A DNA stretch of 64,000 nucleotides from an uncultured Gammaproteobacteria bacterium (lineage in GTDB: Bacteria; Pseudomonadota; Gammaproteobacteria; Arenicellales; JAANXG01). The notes below the pieces were generated by a model. It was not told the DNA's origin, did no database searches, and saw only the letters and a program-made list of their open reading frames with translations. The translations under genes were made by a program, and so were the position numbers. Of this stretch, positions 1 through 7,860 are shown one piece after another. The stretch lies in NCBI GenBank assembly GCA_947258975.1, contig CAMYKK010000003.1, positions 212,503 to 276,502 on the forward strand, written 5' to 3'. The stretch's first letter is position 1, and each line of letters begins with the position of its first letter.

Positions 1-939
1 GCCCGCAATAATGTGCGGGTATTCCTATGGGGACATGATCGCGAAGAACTAGCGCGGGTGGCCGCGGAGCGGGAAAACCAAACCTATCTTCCGGGCGTGC
101 CGCTACCGGAATCGATCCGTGTCGATTCCGATCTGGATCGTTTGGTTGGAGACAACGACCAAATTCTGGTTGTTGTGCCCAGTCACGCTTTCCGGGAGAC
201 GATCTCAAGAATCGGAAGCGCGCGCGCCGAACGCGATGGCTTGATCGTGGCGTGGGGCACGAAAGGATTCGACCCGATCCGGGGGGTCTTGCTAAGCGAC
301 GTGGTGACGGAGCTGCTTGGCACCACGGTATCGCGAGCAGTCATATCTGGACCCAGCTTCGCCAACGAAGTCGCCAAGGCGTTACCGACGGCACTGACGG
401 TGGCGTCGGACGACGCAGCTATCGCGCATCGAGTGGCAGCCTGGTTGCGCAATGATCGCGTACGGGTTTACACCAATGACGATATGGCCGGCGTGCAACT
501 CGGTGGCGCCATCAAGAACGTAATGGCGGTCGCCGCGGGGATAAGCGATGGCCTCGGATTTGGCGCCAATGCCCGCGCGGCGTTGATCACGCGGGGATTG
601 GCGGAGATGAACCGTCTGGGTGTCGCACTCGGTGGTAAGCAACCGACCTTCATGGGATTGACTGGGGTCGGGGACTTGATCCTTACCTGCACGGATAACC
701 AATCCCGAAACCGCCGTGTCGGTATCGGTCTTGGGCAGGGCAAGTCATTGCAGCGCGTGCTCGCCGAGATCGGTCAGGAAGCCGAGGGCGTAAAGACAGT
801 CCGTGAGTTGTATGTCATGGCAAAAAGCCTGGATGTGGAGATGCCCATCACCGAACAGGTCTACCAGGTGATCTACCAGGAACGGTCGCCACAAAAGGCG
901 GTCGAGGAGCTGTTCGGACGCGAACCCAAAGCCGAATAG
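1..939 (+). CDS. gpsA: NAD(P)-dependent glycerol-3-phosphate dehydrogenase, 5' end cut by window edge
   Basis: The frame is open from base 1, so the gene starts upstream; 312 residues are visible. The enzyme reduces dihydroxyacetone phosphate to sn-glycerol 3-phosphate in the cytosol for phospholipid synthesis. Diagnostic stretches are SGPSFANEV, the AIKNVMAVAAG segment that carries the catalytic lysine, and GLTGVGDLILTC in the C-terminal domain. The N-terminal GxGxxG nucleotide-binding loop is missing only because of the window edge. It ends at TAG, 312 bases before the dsr genes, with which it shares no obvious function. In many gammaproteobacteria gpsA lies near trmL, and here the dsr genes lie between the two. 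Confidence 0.96.
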   Translation, partial: ARNNVRVFLWGHDREELARVAAERENQTYLPGVPLPESIRVDSDLDRLVGDNDQILVVVPSHAFRETISRIGSARAERDGLIVAWGTKGFDPIRGVLLSDVVTELLGTTVSRAVISGPSFANEVAKALPTALTVASDDAAIAHRVAAWLRNDRVRVYTNDDMAGVQLGGAIKNVMAVAAGISDGLGFGANARAALITRGLAEMNRLGVALGGKQPTFMGLTGVGDLILTCTDNQSRNRRVGIGLGQGKSLQRVLAEIGQEAEGVKTVRELYVMAKSLDVEMPITEQVYQVIYQERSPQKAVEELFGREPKAE

Positions 940-1251
940 AGTTAATGGGGGCAATAACAAACCTAATGGGAGAATGCTTCATCACCCCCCGGCAATCGTT
1001 ATCTTCTGCTCCGCGACAACAAAATTGATATAAGTCAATATTCGATTACGGACTCGTATGCTATGTAAACATGAGCACCTGCACCGACAAGGAACACGCA
1101 GGCGCGGTTACGGAGAACTGAAACATATCAAACGCTGCAAAACAGAGTATTTCGCTAACCTCGATCCAAAGCCGGCGAGAATCTCTGTGTCCGTTTTCAA
1201 GAAACCTGGAACGGTCGAGTTGGTCGCGGCTGTTTTTACAAGGGGGAGATA
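940..1251. other. Intergenic leader between gpsA and the dsr cluster
   Basis: These 312 bases hold the FNR-type box and -10 element listed separately, followed by about 180 bases of untranslated leader. A 64-codon open frame runs through the leader and stops at the dsrC-like start, but it has no recognisable family features and I do not call it. A good Shine-Dalgarno (AAGGGGGAG) lies at 1240-1248, just before the dsrC-like ATG. Confidence 0.6.
1025..1067 (+). promoter_or_regulatory. FNR/ANR/DNR-type box with -10 element at class II spacing
   Basis: TTGATATAAGTCAA at 1025-1038 matches the FNR consensus TTGAT-N4-ATCAA with one mismatch in the right half-site. A -10-like TATGTA sits at 1062-1067. 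The box centre (1031.5) lies about 41 to 42 bases upstream of the start point this -10 predicts (near 1073-1074). That is the spacing used by class II FNR-activated promoters. What I see is the box and the spacing; oxygen or nitric oxide control of the dsr cluster is inference. Confidence 0.6.
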
Positions 1252-1605
1252 ATGTCTATTGAAGTGAACGGTAAGGTGATCGAGATCGATGAAGAGGGTT
1301 ATCTCGTTGATCGGGAAGATTGGTCCGAGGACGTGTCTGAAGCCATCGCTAACCGTGACGGTATAGATTTAAAAGATGAACACATGGGGCTGGTCGATTA
1401 TTTTCGCGATTATTACGAAGAACATCAGGTTCATCCCACCATGCATGTGCTCGTACAACGGCTTGGTGGCAAGATCGGAGAGAAGTTCCATGAGCACAAG
1501 GAGTATGAGAAGTTTCTCTATATGTTGTTCCCCACCGACCCTGTTTCCGAGTTATGCAAATTGGCCGGATTACCCAAGCCGTTACCTTCCGAGCACGATG
1601 GCTAA
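1252..1605 (+). CDS. DsrC/TusE family sulfur-carrier-like protein lacking the penultimate Cys
   Basis: This 117-residue protein has the DsrC fold signatures: DEEGYL (about 14-18), YYEEHQVHP, and the C-terminal arm CKLAGLPKP. True DsrC carries two conserved Cys in that arm, eleven residues apart, and shuttles sulfur as a trisulfide between DsrAB and the membrane DsrMKJOP complex. Here Cys102 matches the first (CysB), but the CysA position is Ser113 (codon TCC), followed by a four-residue extension EHDG. Normal trisulfide chemistry should therefore be impossible. DsrC-family members missing one or both Cys are known and thought to be regulatory. It lies directly upstream of dsrA behind the FNR-type promoter. 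Family assignment is secure; function is open, so I give no gene symbol. Confidence 0.88.
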   Translation: MSIEVNGKVIEIDEEGYLVDREDWSEDVSEAIANRDGIDLKDEHMGLVDYFRDYYEEHQVHPTMHVLVQRLGGKIGEKFHEHKEYEKFLYMLFPTDPVSELCKLAGLPKPLPSEHDG

Positions 1606-1620
1606 CGCTTTCCAACCATG

Positions 1621-1637
1621 CGGCGCTTAAGGCGCCG
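1621..1637 (+). promoter_or_regulatory. GC-rich hairpin in the dsrC-like to dsrA spacer
   Basis: CGGCGC-TTAAG-GCGCCG forms a perfect 6-base stem with a 5-base loop, 16 bases after the dsrC-like stop. No T-run follows directly, so it is more likely a processing or attenuation element than a full terminator. The remaining 126 bases to dsrA include an AT-rich CATAAATAAC stretch at 1730-1739 that could belong to a second promoter. Confidence 0.4.
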
Positions 1638-1763
1638 GTCTGTTGGCGGCAAAAAGGTACGGCCTTGTTTTAATGACGTATGCTCATCCCCGGTTCCGCT
1701 CGTGCGATCGCCGGTGTTTGCGTTTAGGGCATAAATAACCTCAGCTTGAGTAGGAGGCTGTTG

Positions 1764-3053
1764 ATGGCTAAGAAAGAAGACGATAAAGGAACGAACCCGG
1801 GATTAAACACCCCGTTGCTGGATCAACTGGAGGGGGGGCCGTGGCCCAGTTTCGTCTCTGACCTCAAACAGTGGTCAGAAACCAAACCCCAGGTGGCGCA
1901 GCTGTTGAATCAACTCGAGGAATCCTACGAGAACCGATGGAACTACTGGACCGGCACCGTTCTGAACGTATCAGGTTATGGCGGCGGCGTCATTGCACGC
2001 CTATCGGACAAGGCGGAAAAGTATCCGGACCTGGCTGAGTTCCACACCATTCGCGTCATTCCTCCCCCAGGGTTTGTCTATTCGACTGAGCGATTGCGAA
2101 ATCTGGCGGATATCTGTGAGAAACACGGTGCGGGCATCCTTCAGCTTCATGGTCTGACCGGTGACGCCTTGGCGTTGGGGTTTGATAATGAGTCCACGTT
2201 CGCCGCCGCCGAGGAACTCATGGCCAATGGTTGGGACTTGGGAGGCTCAGGGGCGGCGCTGCGCAGTTTACAGTGTTGTGTCGGACAAGCCCGTTGTGAG
2301 ATGGCTTGCTTCGACACCATGAAGACCACCCGCTTCCTCACCAACCACTACATAGATTTTCTTCACCGGCCGGAATTTATGTACAAATTCAAGATCAAGA
2401 TATCCGGCTGCGCCAACGATTGTGCCAACGCTATGATCGGCTCCGATATGCCTATCATGGGTACTTGGCGTGGTCCGATGCAGATCGACCAGGAAAAAGT
2501 GGCCGAATATATCGAAGAAAAAGGCATAGAACACGTCATCGACAACGTGATTACCCGTTGTCCGACGCGATGCATCTCTGTGAAAGGTAAGCAACTGCTG
2601 GTTGATGACGAGAATTGCGTGCGCTGTATGCACTGCATCAACGTGATGCATAAGGCGCTGAAACCCGGCAAGGACCAGGGCGTCACAATTTGTCTGGGCG
2701 CGAAACGTACTTTGAAGATCGGCGACACCATGAGTTCGGTCATCGTGCCGTTTCTAAAGTTGGACAGCGAGAAGGATTTTGAGAATCTTACCGACCTGAT
2801 CGACCGGATGTGGGAGTTCTGGAATGACAACGGCATGGATCATGAGCGTATCGGCGAGTTCATCGCCCGCGTGGGCCTGGGCACTTTCCTGGAGGGTTGT
2901 GGCATAGAGCCGGATCCGCGGATGGTGCAATCCACGCGCACCAGCCCCTATATCAACTTCGAGGAGTTGGCGCCGGGTAATTTCGAGGGTGAGCGCACGC
3001 AGCAGCCCAAGGCTTGGAACCGGGAACCGGAAACAAGGGAATCGACCAGCTGA
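1764..3053 (+). CDS. dsrA: Dissimilatory sulfite reductase alpha subunit
   Basis: A 429-residue DsrA. With DsrB it forms the cytoplasmic alpha2-beta2 siroheme enzyme that interconverts sulfide-level sulfur and sulfite. Cys172, Cys178, Cys216 and Cys220 have the family spacing for the siroheme-linked 4Fe-4S cluster. Cys266, Cys285, Cys288 and Cys291 fit the inserted ferredoxin domain. I chose ATG 1764 because TAGGAGG lies 7 bases upstream; an in-frame TTG at 1746 would put that Shine-Dalgarno inside the gene. dsrB follows after 59 bases. The dsrL neighbour favours the oxidative type, but sequence alone without a tree cannot prove the direction. Confidence 0.97.
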   Translation: MAKKEDDKGTNPGLNTPLLDQLEGGPWPSFVSDLKQWSETKPQVAQLLNQLEESYENRWNYWTGTVLNVSGYGGGVIARLSDKAEKYPDLAEFHTIRVIPPPGFVYSTERLRNLADICEKHGAGILQLHGLTGDALALGFDNESTFAAAEELMANGWDLGGSGAALRSLQCCVGQARCEMACFDTMKTTRFLTNHYIDFLHRPEFMYKFKIKISGCANDCANAMIGSDMPIMGTWRGPMQIDQEKVAEYIEEKGIEHVIDNVITRCPTRCISVKGKQLLVDDENCVRCMHCINVMHKALKPGKDQGVTICLGAKRTLKIGDTMSSVIVPFLKLDSEKDFENLTDLIDRMWEFWNDNGMDHERIGEFIARVGLGTFLEGCGIEPDPRMVQSTRTSPYINFEELAPGNFEGERTQQPKAWNREPETRESTS

Positions 3054-3112
3054 ACGCTGCAAACCAAAAGTTTTATGCAGAAACACACAAGAAGCTTGAG
3101 GGGAAATAACTC

Positions 3113-4186
3113 ATGAGCGCTACTAAATTGGCACAGCGGGACCAAGGGGCACCCGATTACACCAAGTGTCTCCATCCCGCCATGGTAAAGAACTACGGCA
3201 AGTGGATGGAGCACGAGCGGATCCGGCCGGGAGTGTTGGTCTACACGGCCGAGAACGGCGATAAGTTGTACACCGTGCGCGCGGGTTCGCCGCGCACCAT
3301 GAGCCCAATCACAATACGCAAGATCTGTGATATTGCCGACCGTTACTGTGAGGGTTTCCTGCGTTTCAGTACGCGGACCAATGTGGAATTCAGTTTGACC
3401 AAGAAGGAAGATATCGAACCGCTGATCGCGGCGATCGAGACCGAATTAGGATTTCCAATCGGCGGCACCGGCGCGTCCATCTCGAACATTGCCCATACCC
3501 AAGGATGGCTACACTGCAATCTGCCCGCGACGGACGCCGCCGGCGCGGTAAAGGCGCTGATGGACGATCTGATCGATGAATTTGAGAACGAGAATTTCCC
3601 CAATCGCGTGAAGATATCCACGTCCTGTTGCCAAATCAACTGCGGCCGGCATTCGGACATCGCCATTATCGTGCAGCATCATCATGCGCCGCGTATCAAC
3701 CACAACAATATGCAGATCTGCGAGCTGCCCAAGGTGGTCGCCATTTGTCCGGCGGCGGCAATCCGGCCTTCCGTGGTGGACGGCAATCCGACGGTCGAGG
3801 TGGTGGCGGAAAAGTGTATGTACTGCGGGGCCTGCCATGGGCAGTGCCCGAGCATGGAGATTCGCGACGCGGATACCGACTCCCTCTCCATCTGGGTAGG
3901 CGGCAAAGGTGCCAACACCCGCGGTGGACCGTCGCTGATGAAGCTCGCTGTATGGGGACTGCCCAATAATCCGCCGCGTTGGCCCGAAGTTTCGGAGGCG
4001 GTGCGTACCATCCTCGCCGCCTATCGGGAGGGAGCCAAAGATTGGGAACGTGTGGGCGAGTGGATCGAGCGGATCGGGTGGCAGCGGTTCTTCGAGAAGA
4101 CCGGCTTTCCGTTTACCAAATACCACATCGAAGACGGTCCGAATGCCATGTGGACCTATAACCGGTCGACGCACGTCAGGATCTAA
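3113..4186 (+). CDS. dsrB: Dissimilatory sulfite reductase beta subunit
   Basis: A 357-residue DsrB, partner of DsrA. Cys135, Cys172, Cys173 and Cys177 have the spacing of the siroheme-proximal cluster ligands. The ferredoxin-domain ligands are Cys212 and the CMYCGAC group (Cys235, Cys238, Cys241). The length is usual for the family. GAGGGGAAATAACTC precedes the ATG and gives a good Shine-Dalgarno. dsrL starts 36 bases after the stop, so dsrA, dsrB and dsrL are probably one transcript. No truncation or missing ligand is seen, so the reductase itself looks intact even though the rest of the usual dsr operon is absent here. Confidence 0.97.
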   Translation: MSATKLAQRDQGAPDYTKCLHPAMVKNYGKWMEHERIRPGVLVYTAENGDKLYTVRAGSPRTMSPITIRKICDIADRYCEGFLRFSTRTNVEFSLTKKEDIEPLIAAIETELGFPIGGTGASISNIAHTQGWLHCNLPATDAAGAVKALMDDLIDEFENENFPNRVKISTSCCQINCGRHSDIAIIVQHHHAPRINHNNMQICELPKVVAICPAAAIRPSVVDGNPTVEVVAEKCMYCGACHGQCPSMEIRDADTDSLSIWVGGKGANTRGGPSLMKLAVWGLPNNPPRWPEVSEAVRTILAAYREGAKDWERVGEWIERIGWQRFFEKTGFPFTKYHIEDGPNAMWTYNRSTHVRI

Positions 4187-4222
4187 CCGACAACACGAAA
4201 AAAACCAAGGGGTAACAGATAG

Positions 4223-6100
4223 ATGGAAACCAGTATCTTTCGTGATGGTTTCTCGCGTGAACAGGTCGAGGGGATGCTCGCGCCCTATGACGCCGATGAG
4301 ATCGTAGTCCGCAACGGACGAAGTGGAAAGTGTCCGGTCTACACCCAGCGCCTCCCGCCGTGCCGCAACGAATGCCCGGCAAGCGAGAACATTCGCGGGT
4401 ATCTTACCGTGATCGAGCAGGCGGACTTTTTCGGAAAAACGATCGACGAGGCATTGGTCGAGGCCTGGGAGATCCTAACCGATAAGAACCCCCTGCCCGC
4501 GGTACACGGCAGGATCTGCCCGCATCCGTGTGAGTCGGAGTGCAATCGCAAGCACAAAGAAGACCGCGCCGTTGCCATCAACAATATGGAGCGTTTTCTC
4601 GGTGACTATGGCCTGAAACACAAACTCAAGCTGAAGCGGCTCACCGACGAGGTGAAAACGCAGAAAGTGGCAGTCATCGGCACCGGTCCTTCGGGCCTGT
4701 CCGCCGCGTATCAAATGGCCCGCCGCGGTTATCAGGTGACGATGTATGAAGCCTTCGAGGAACCCGGAGGCATGTTGCGTTACGGCATTCCTCCCTACCG
4801 CCTGCCAAAAGATGTGCTCGAGGGAGAAATTCAAAAGATTCTGGATCTGGGGGTTGCGCTCAAATGCAACGTCAAGGTTGGTGAGGATATTCCTTTCGAA
4901 GACGTGCGCAGGGACTATGATGCCGTGTACATCGCCGGCGGCGCCCACAAGGGCGCCGACATGGGCGTGCCCGGGGAACAGTCCGCCAATATATTCACCG
5001 CCGCCAGCTTCCTGAACCGGGTCAACACCGGGGCCGAGGTGGAGATCGGCGACCGGGTGGTGATCATCGGTGGCGGCGACAGCGCGGTTGACGCGGCGCG
5101 GGTCTCCCTGCGCCTGCAGGCATTGAAACGCGAGGACGAGCATGTGGCGGAAGTACAGGTGGCTGATGACGTGGAACTCGATAAGGCGGTCAAAGCCGAA
5201 ATGGCGGTGCAGGATACGATCTCTGACAAAACCATGATGGATGCGGCCCGGGTCACCAAGCGGGTTTCAAAATACTCCGAGGTGGTGATTGTCTATCGCC
5301 GGACGCGGGAGGAAATGCCGGCCATCTCCGAAGATGTAGACGCCGCCGAGACCGAGGGCATCCGCATCGAGTACCTGTCCGCGCCGGTTCGCTTTGTTAC
5401 CGACGGCGGACGTGCAACCGCGGTCGAGTGTATTCGCATGGAGTTGGGGGAGCCGGATGAGTCCGGACGCCGCCGGCCGGTTCCCATCGAGGGATCGGAA
5501 TACACCCTCCCGGTGGACACGGTAATGGTAGGCATCGGACAGCGGCCCGAACTGCGGGGCGGAATGGCGGAGTTGGCCAACAAGTGGGGTTGGGTGGACG
5601 CCAACAGCATTCAGGCTACGCCGCAGCCCGGTGTGTACGCCGGTGGTGATGTCCTCGGTCTGGGGATTTCCGCCAAGGCGGTCGGCCAGGGGCGCGTCGC
5701 GGCACGGGCCATACATGCCTATCTACAAGGCGATGAGTATAAAAAACCGCATATGGGGACCCCGGTCAAGCATACTGCCCTGCGACTGGAGTACTACGGG
5801 CCCGCCCCGCGTAACGAGGAAGCCGAGATCGAGATCGACGAGGCGGTCGTCGGCTTCATGGAGATCAAGGCGGCGTTGTCATCGGAACAGGCGTTGGCAG
5901 AGGCGGCCCGTTGCCTGAGCTGCGGTCAATGTAATGTCTGTGACCAGTGCCGGGTGTACTGCCCCCAAGACGCCATCTTCCGGAGCAAGAAACGTCCCAA
6001 GGGTGAGGTGATGTTCACCGACTATACGCGTTGCACGGGATGTCACATATGTCACGAGGCGTGTCCGACCGGATACATACAGATGGGCATGGGAGTGTAG
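4223..6100 (+). CDS. dsrL: DsrL-type NAD(P)H:acceptor oxidoreductase (GltD-like iron-sulfur flavoprotein)
   Basis: This 625-residue protein has an N-terminal GltD-like iron-sulfur region with Cys between about 37 and 107, an FAD-binding GTGPSG loop near 153-158, an NAD(P)-binding GGGDSA loop near 283-288, and two C-terminal ferredoxin-type Cys clusters (about 578-620). In Allochromatium vinosum DsrL is an oxidoreductase working with rDsrAB, feeding electrons between NAD(P)H and the reductase during stored-sulfur oxidation. Between the second dinucleotide loop and the conserved VVIVYRRTREEMPA stretch there is an insertion of about 50 charged residues (roughly 300-350) that ordinary GltD-type proteins lack. 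The start is preceded by AAGGGG. It is the last gene of the cluster; dsrEFH, dsrMKJOP, dsrN and dsrR do not follow. Confidence 0.92.
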   Translation: METSIFRDGFSREQVEGMLAPYDADEIVVRNGRSGKCPVYTQRLPPCRNECPASENIRGYLTVIEQADFFGKTIDEALVEAWEILTDKNPLPAVHGRICPHPCESECNRKHKEDRAVAINNMERFLGDYGLKHKLKLKRLTDEVKTQKVAVIGTGPSGLSAAYQMARRGYQVTMYEAFEEPGGMLRYGIPPYRLPKDVLEGEIQKILDLGVALKCNVKVGEDIPFEDVRRDYDAVYIAGGAHKGADMGVPGEQSANIFTAASFLNRVNTGAEVEIGDRVVIIGGGDSAVDAARVSLRLQALKREDEHVAEVQVADDVELDKAVKAEMAVQDTISDKTMMDAARVTKRVSKYSEVVIVYRRTREEMPAISEDVDAAETEGIRIEYLSAPVRFVTDGGRATAVECIRMELGEPDESGRRRPVPIEGSEYTLPVDTVMVGIGQRPELRGGMAELANKWGWVDANSIQATPQPGVYAGGDVLGLGISAKAVGQGRVAARAIHAYLQGDEYKKPHMGTPVKHTALRLEYYGPAPRNEEAEIEIDEAVVGFMEIKAALSSEQALAEAARCLSCGQCNVCDQCRVYCPQDAIFRSKKRPKGEVMFTDYTRCTGCHICHEACPTGYIQMGMGV

Positions 6101-6142
6101 AAGTTCATTAATCTACCTCAATGCCGCATGCGGATGCGGCGG

Positions 6143-6619
6143 TTAATCGGAGGGCGATGCCGCTCCCGAAAATTCAAGCTGCCGCCAGGCTTCAAACACC
6201 ACGGCGCTGACGGCGTTGGATAGGTTCAATGAACGATTGTTCGGCCTCATGGGCAGCGTAATACGCTGCGATTCCGATACTGAGTCACGCAGCGCCGCGG
6301 GCAGCCCGCGGGTTTCGGGTCCGAATACGAACGCGTCGTGGACTTGGTATCGCGGCCGGGTATAGATGGTGGTGTTATGGGTCGACACGGTAAACACGCG
6401 GGGGCACGTTACGGTCCCCAAAAATGCTGTCATGGATGGATGTATGCGGATCGATTTCCAATCCCCGTAGTCCAGGCCCGCGCGCCGCAACTTACTGTTA
6501 TCGTAAGCAAAACCCAATGGCTCGATCAGATGTAAACGGCACCCCGTGTTGGCGCACAAGCGCATAACATTGCCGGTATTGGGAGGTATCTCGGGTTGAT
6601 AGAGTACGACGTGAAACAT
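6143..6619 (-). CDS. trmL: tRNA (cytidine(34)-2'-O)-methyltransferase
   Basis: A 158-residue SPOUT-class methyltransferase that 2'-O-methylates the wobble nucleotide of leucine tRNAs using S-adenosylmethionine. Family marks are the opening LYQPEIPPNTGN, the FGPETRGLP loop and the C-terminal LPMRPNNRSLNLSNAV, which forms the trefoil-knot cofactor site. I prefer ATG 6619 because family members open with MFHVVLY; a GTG at 6625 would overlap the hemW stop as GTGA. It is the last gene of a minus-strand operon with hemW, the hydroxyacid dehydrogenase and the Sel1 lipoprotein. Confidence 0.95.
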   Translation of the reverse strand: MFHVVLYQPEIPPNTGNVMRLCANTGCRLHLIEPLGFAYDNSKLRRAGLDYGDWKSIRIHPSMTAFLGTVTCPRVFTVSTHNTTIYTRPRYQVHDAFVFGPETRGLPAALRDSVSESQRITLPMRPNNRSLNLSNAVSAVVFEAWRQLEFSGAASPSD

Positions 6620-6621
6620 GT

Positions 6622-7860
6622 TCACGCCGGCGCCTCGAGGGTCGCTCCTTCGGGTAACAGGCGTTGCAGCATCTCATCTAGATACCGATAGCCTTTTTCC
6701 GTGGCCTTTACCTGGTTGCGATCGATATGCAACAGGCCATCCCGCTGCAACGCGGCGAAAGCCGGTGCTGGCACCGCCGCAGATTGTCCGGTGCGTTGTT
6801 GAAACAACGTAGGCGAAAAGCCTTGTGTCAACCGCAGGGCGTTCATCAGGAATTCGAAGCGTAGATCCTGCACCGTTAACTCATAAGACTGGGCAACACG
6901 AGCGTCTGTTGACGCATGCTGCAAGTAGTTGGCCGGGTGCCTGGTCTTCACGCTTCGCATCACCCGATCTGCGCAAGATATCTTTGCATGCGCGCCGGCG
7001 CCGATACCGAGATAGTCACCGAACTGCCAGTAGTTCATATTGTGCTGACACCGAAAGCCATCTTCGGCGTATGCCGAAACCTCATACTGACGGTATCCGG
7101 CGGTGGTCAGGTGCGACTGGATCGCGAGTTGCATCTCCCATATTGCGTCCTCGACGGGCAATGTCGGCGGGTGACGATAAAACCAGGTGTTTGGCTCGAG
7201 GGTGAGTTGGTAGCACGATATATGTGTCGGTTGCTTCTCGATGGCCGTCTTGATATCGATTACCGCCTGCTGCACAGTTTGGTTGGGGAGACCGAACATC
7301 AAGTCGAGATTGACATTGTCAAACCCGGCGGTGCGCGCCGCGTCCGCCGCCGCGAGGGCCTGAGCGCGATCATGACTCCTGCCCAGGCGTTTTAACTGCC
7401 GGGCGTGGAAACTCTGGATGCCAATCGAAAGCCGATTAACGCCGGCGTTGCGAAAACCTGCAAACTTCTGTACGTCGGAGCTCCCTGGATTGGCCTCCAA
7501 GGTGATCTCCATACCCGGCGCGCAGGGCAACCTGGCGCGTATGCCGGAGATCAAGCGATGTATCCCCGGAGCGCTGAACAGGCTTGGCGTACCACCGCCA
7601 ATAAACACGGATGTCAATCTTCGGCCCCATACCTCGGGTAGATGAAGTTCCAGGTCGCGCAGCAATGCGTCAAGGTATGCGTACTCCGGAAGATCACCCC
7701 GCCGGGGGTGGGAATTGAAATCGCAATATGGGCATTTGCTTTCACACCATGGTAAATGAATGTATAGCGATAACGGCGGTAACACGTCGAAAAGAGGTTT
7801 GGCGTTGCCCACTTGAGATCGATTCCCGACTGATTGGTCTGCGGTTCTGATTACCTTCAC
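6622..7860 (-). CDS. hemW: Radical SAM heme chaperone HemW
   Basis: HemW (formerly the HemN-like oxygen-independent coproporphyrinogen oxidase homologue) binds heme and a 4Fe-4S cluster and is implicated in delivering heme to respiratory enzymes. The radical SAM motif CESKCPYC follows the family opening LPPLSLYIHLPW, and GGGTPSL comes next. The C-terminal half carries the HemN-type winged-helix region. I give GTG 7860, whose bases overlap the upstream TGA stop as GTGA, for 412 residues. A second GTG directly before LPPLSLYIH would give the more typical length of about 387, and I cannot decide between them. It is translationally coupled to both neighbours. Confidence 0.93.
   Translation of the reverse strand: MKVIRTADQSVGNRSQVGNAKPLFDVLPPLSLYIHLPWCESKCPYCDFNSHPRRGDLPEYAYLDALLRDLELHLPEVWGRRLTSVFIGGGTPSLFSAPGIHRLISGIRARLPCAPGMEITLEANPGSSDVQKFAGFRNAGVNRLSIGIQSFHARQLKRLGRSHDRAQALAAADAARTAGFDNVNLDLMFGLPNQTVQQAVIDIKTAIEKQPTHISCYQLTLEPNTWFYRHPPTLPVEDAIWEMQLAIQSHLTTAGYRQYEVSAYAEDGFRCQHNMNYWQFGDYLGIGAGAHAKISCADRVMRSVKTRHPANYLQHASTDARVAQSYELTVQDLRFEFLMNALRLTQGFSPTLFQQRTGQSAAVPAPAFAALQRDGLLHIDRNQVKATEKGYRYLDEMLQRLLPEGATLEAPA

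Noticed and set aside
1058-1252. A 64-codon frame in the dsr leader, ending at the dsrC-like start
   Set aside because: Basic, low-information sequence without a Shine-Dalgarno; more likely untranslated leader.
3509-4174. A 221-codon frame antisense to dsrB
   Set aside because: The plus-strand frame is unmistakably DsrB with all Fe-S ligands; this is a GC-driven shadow.
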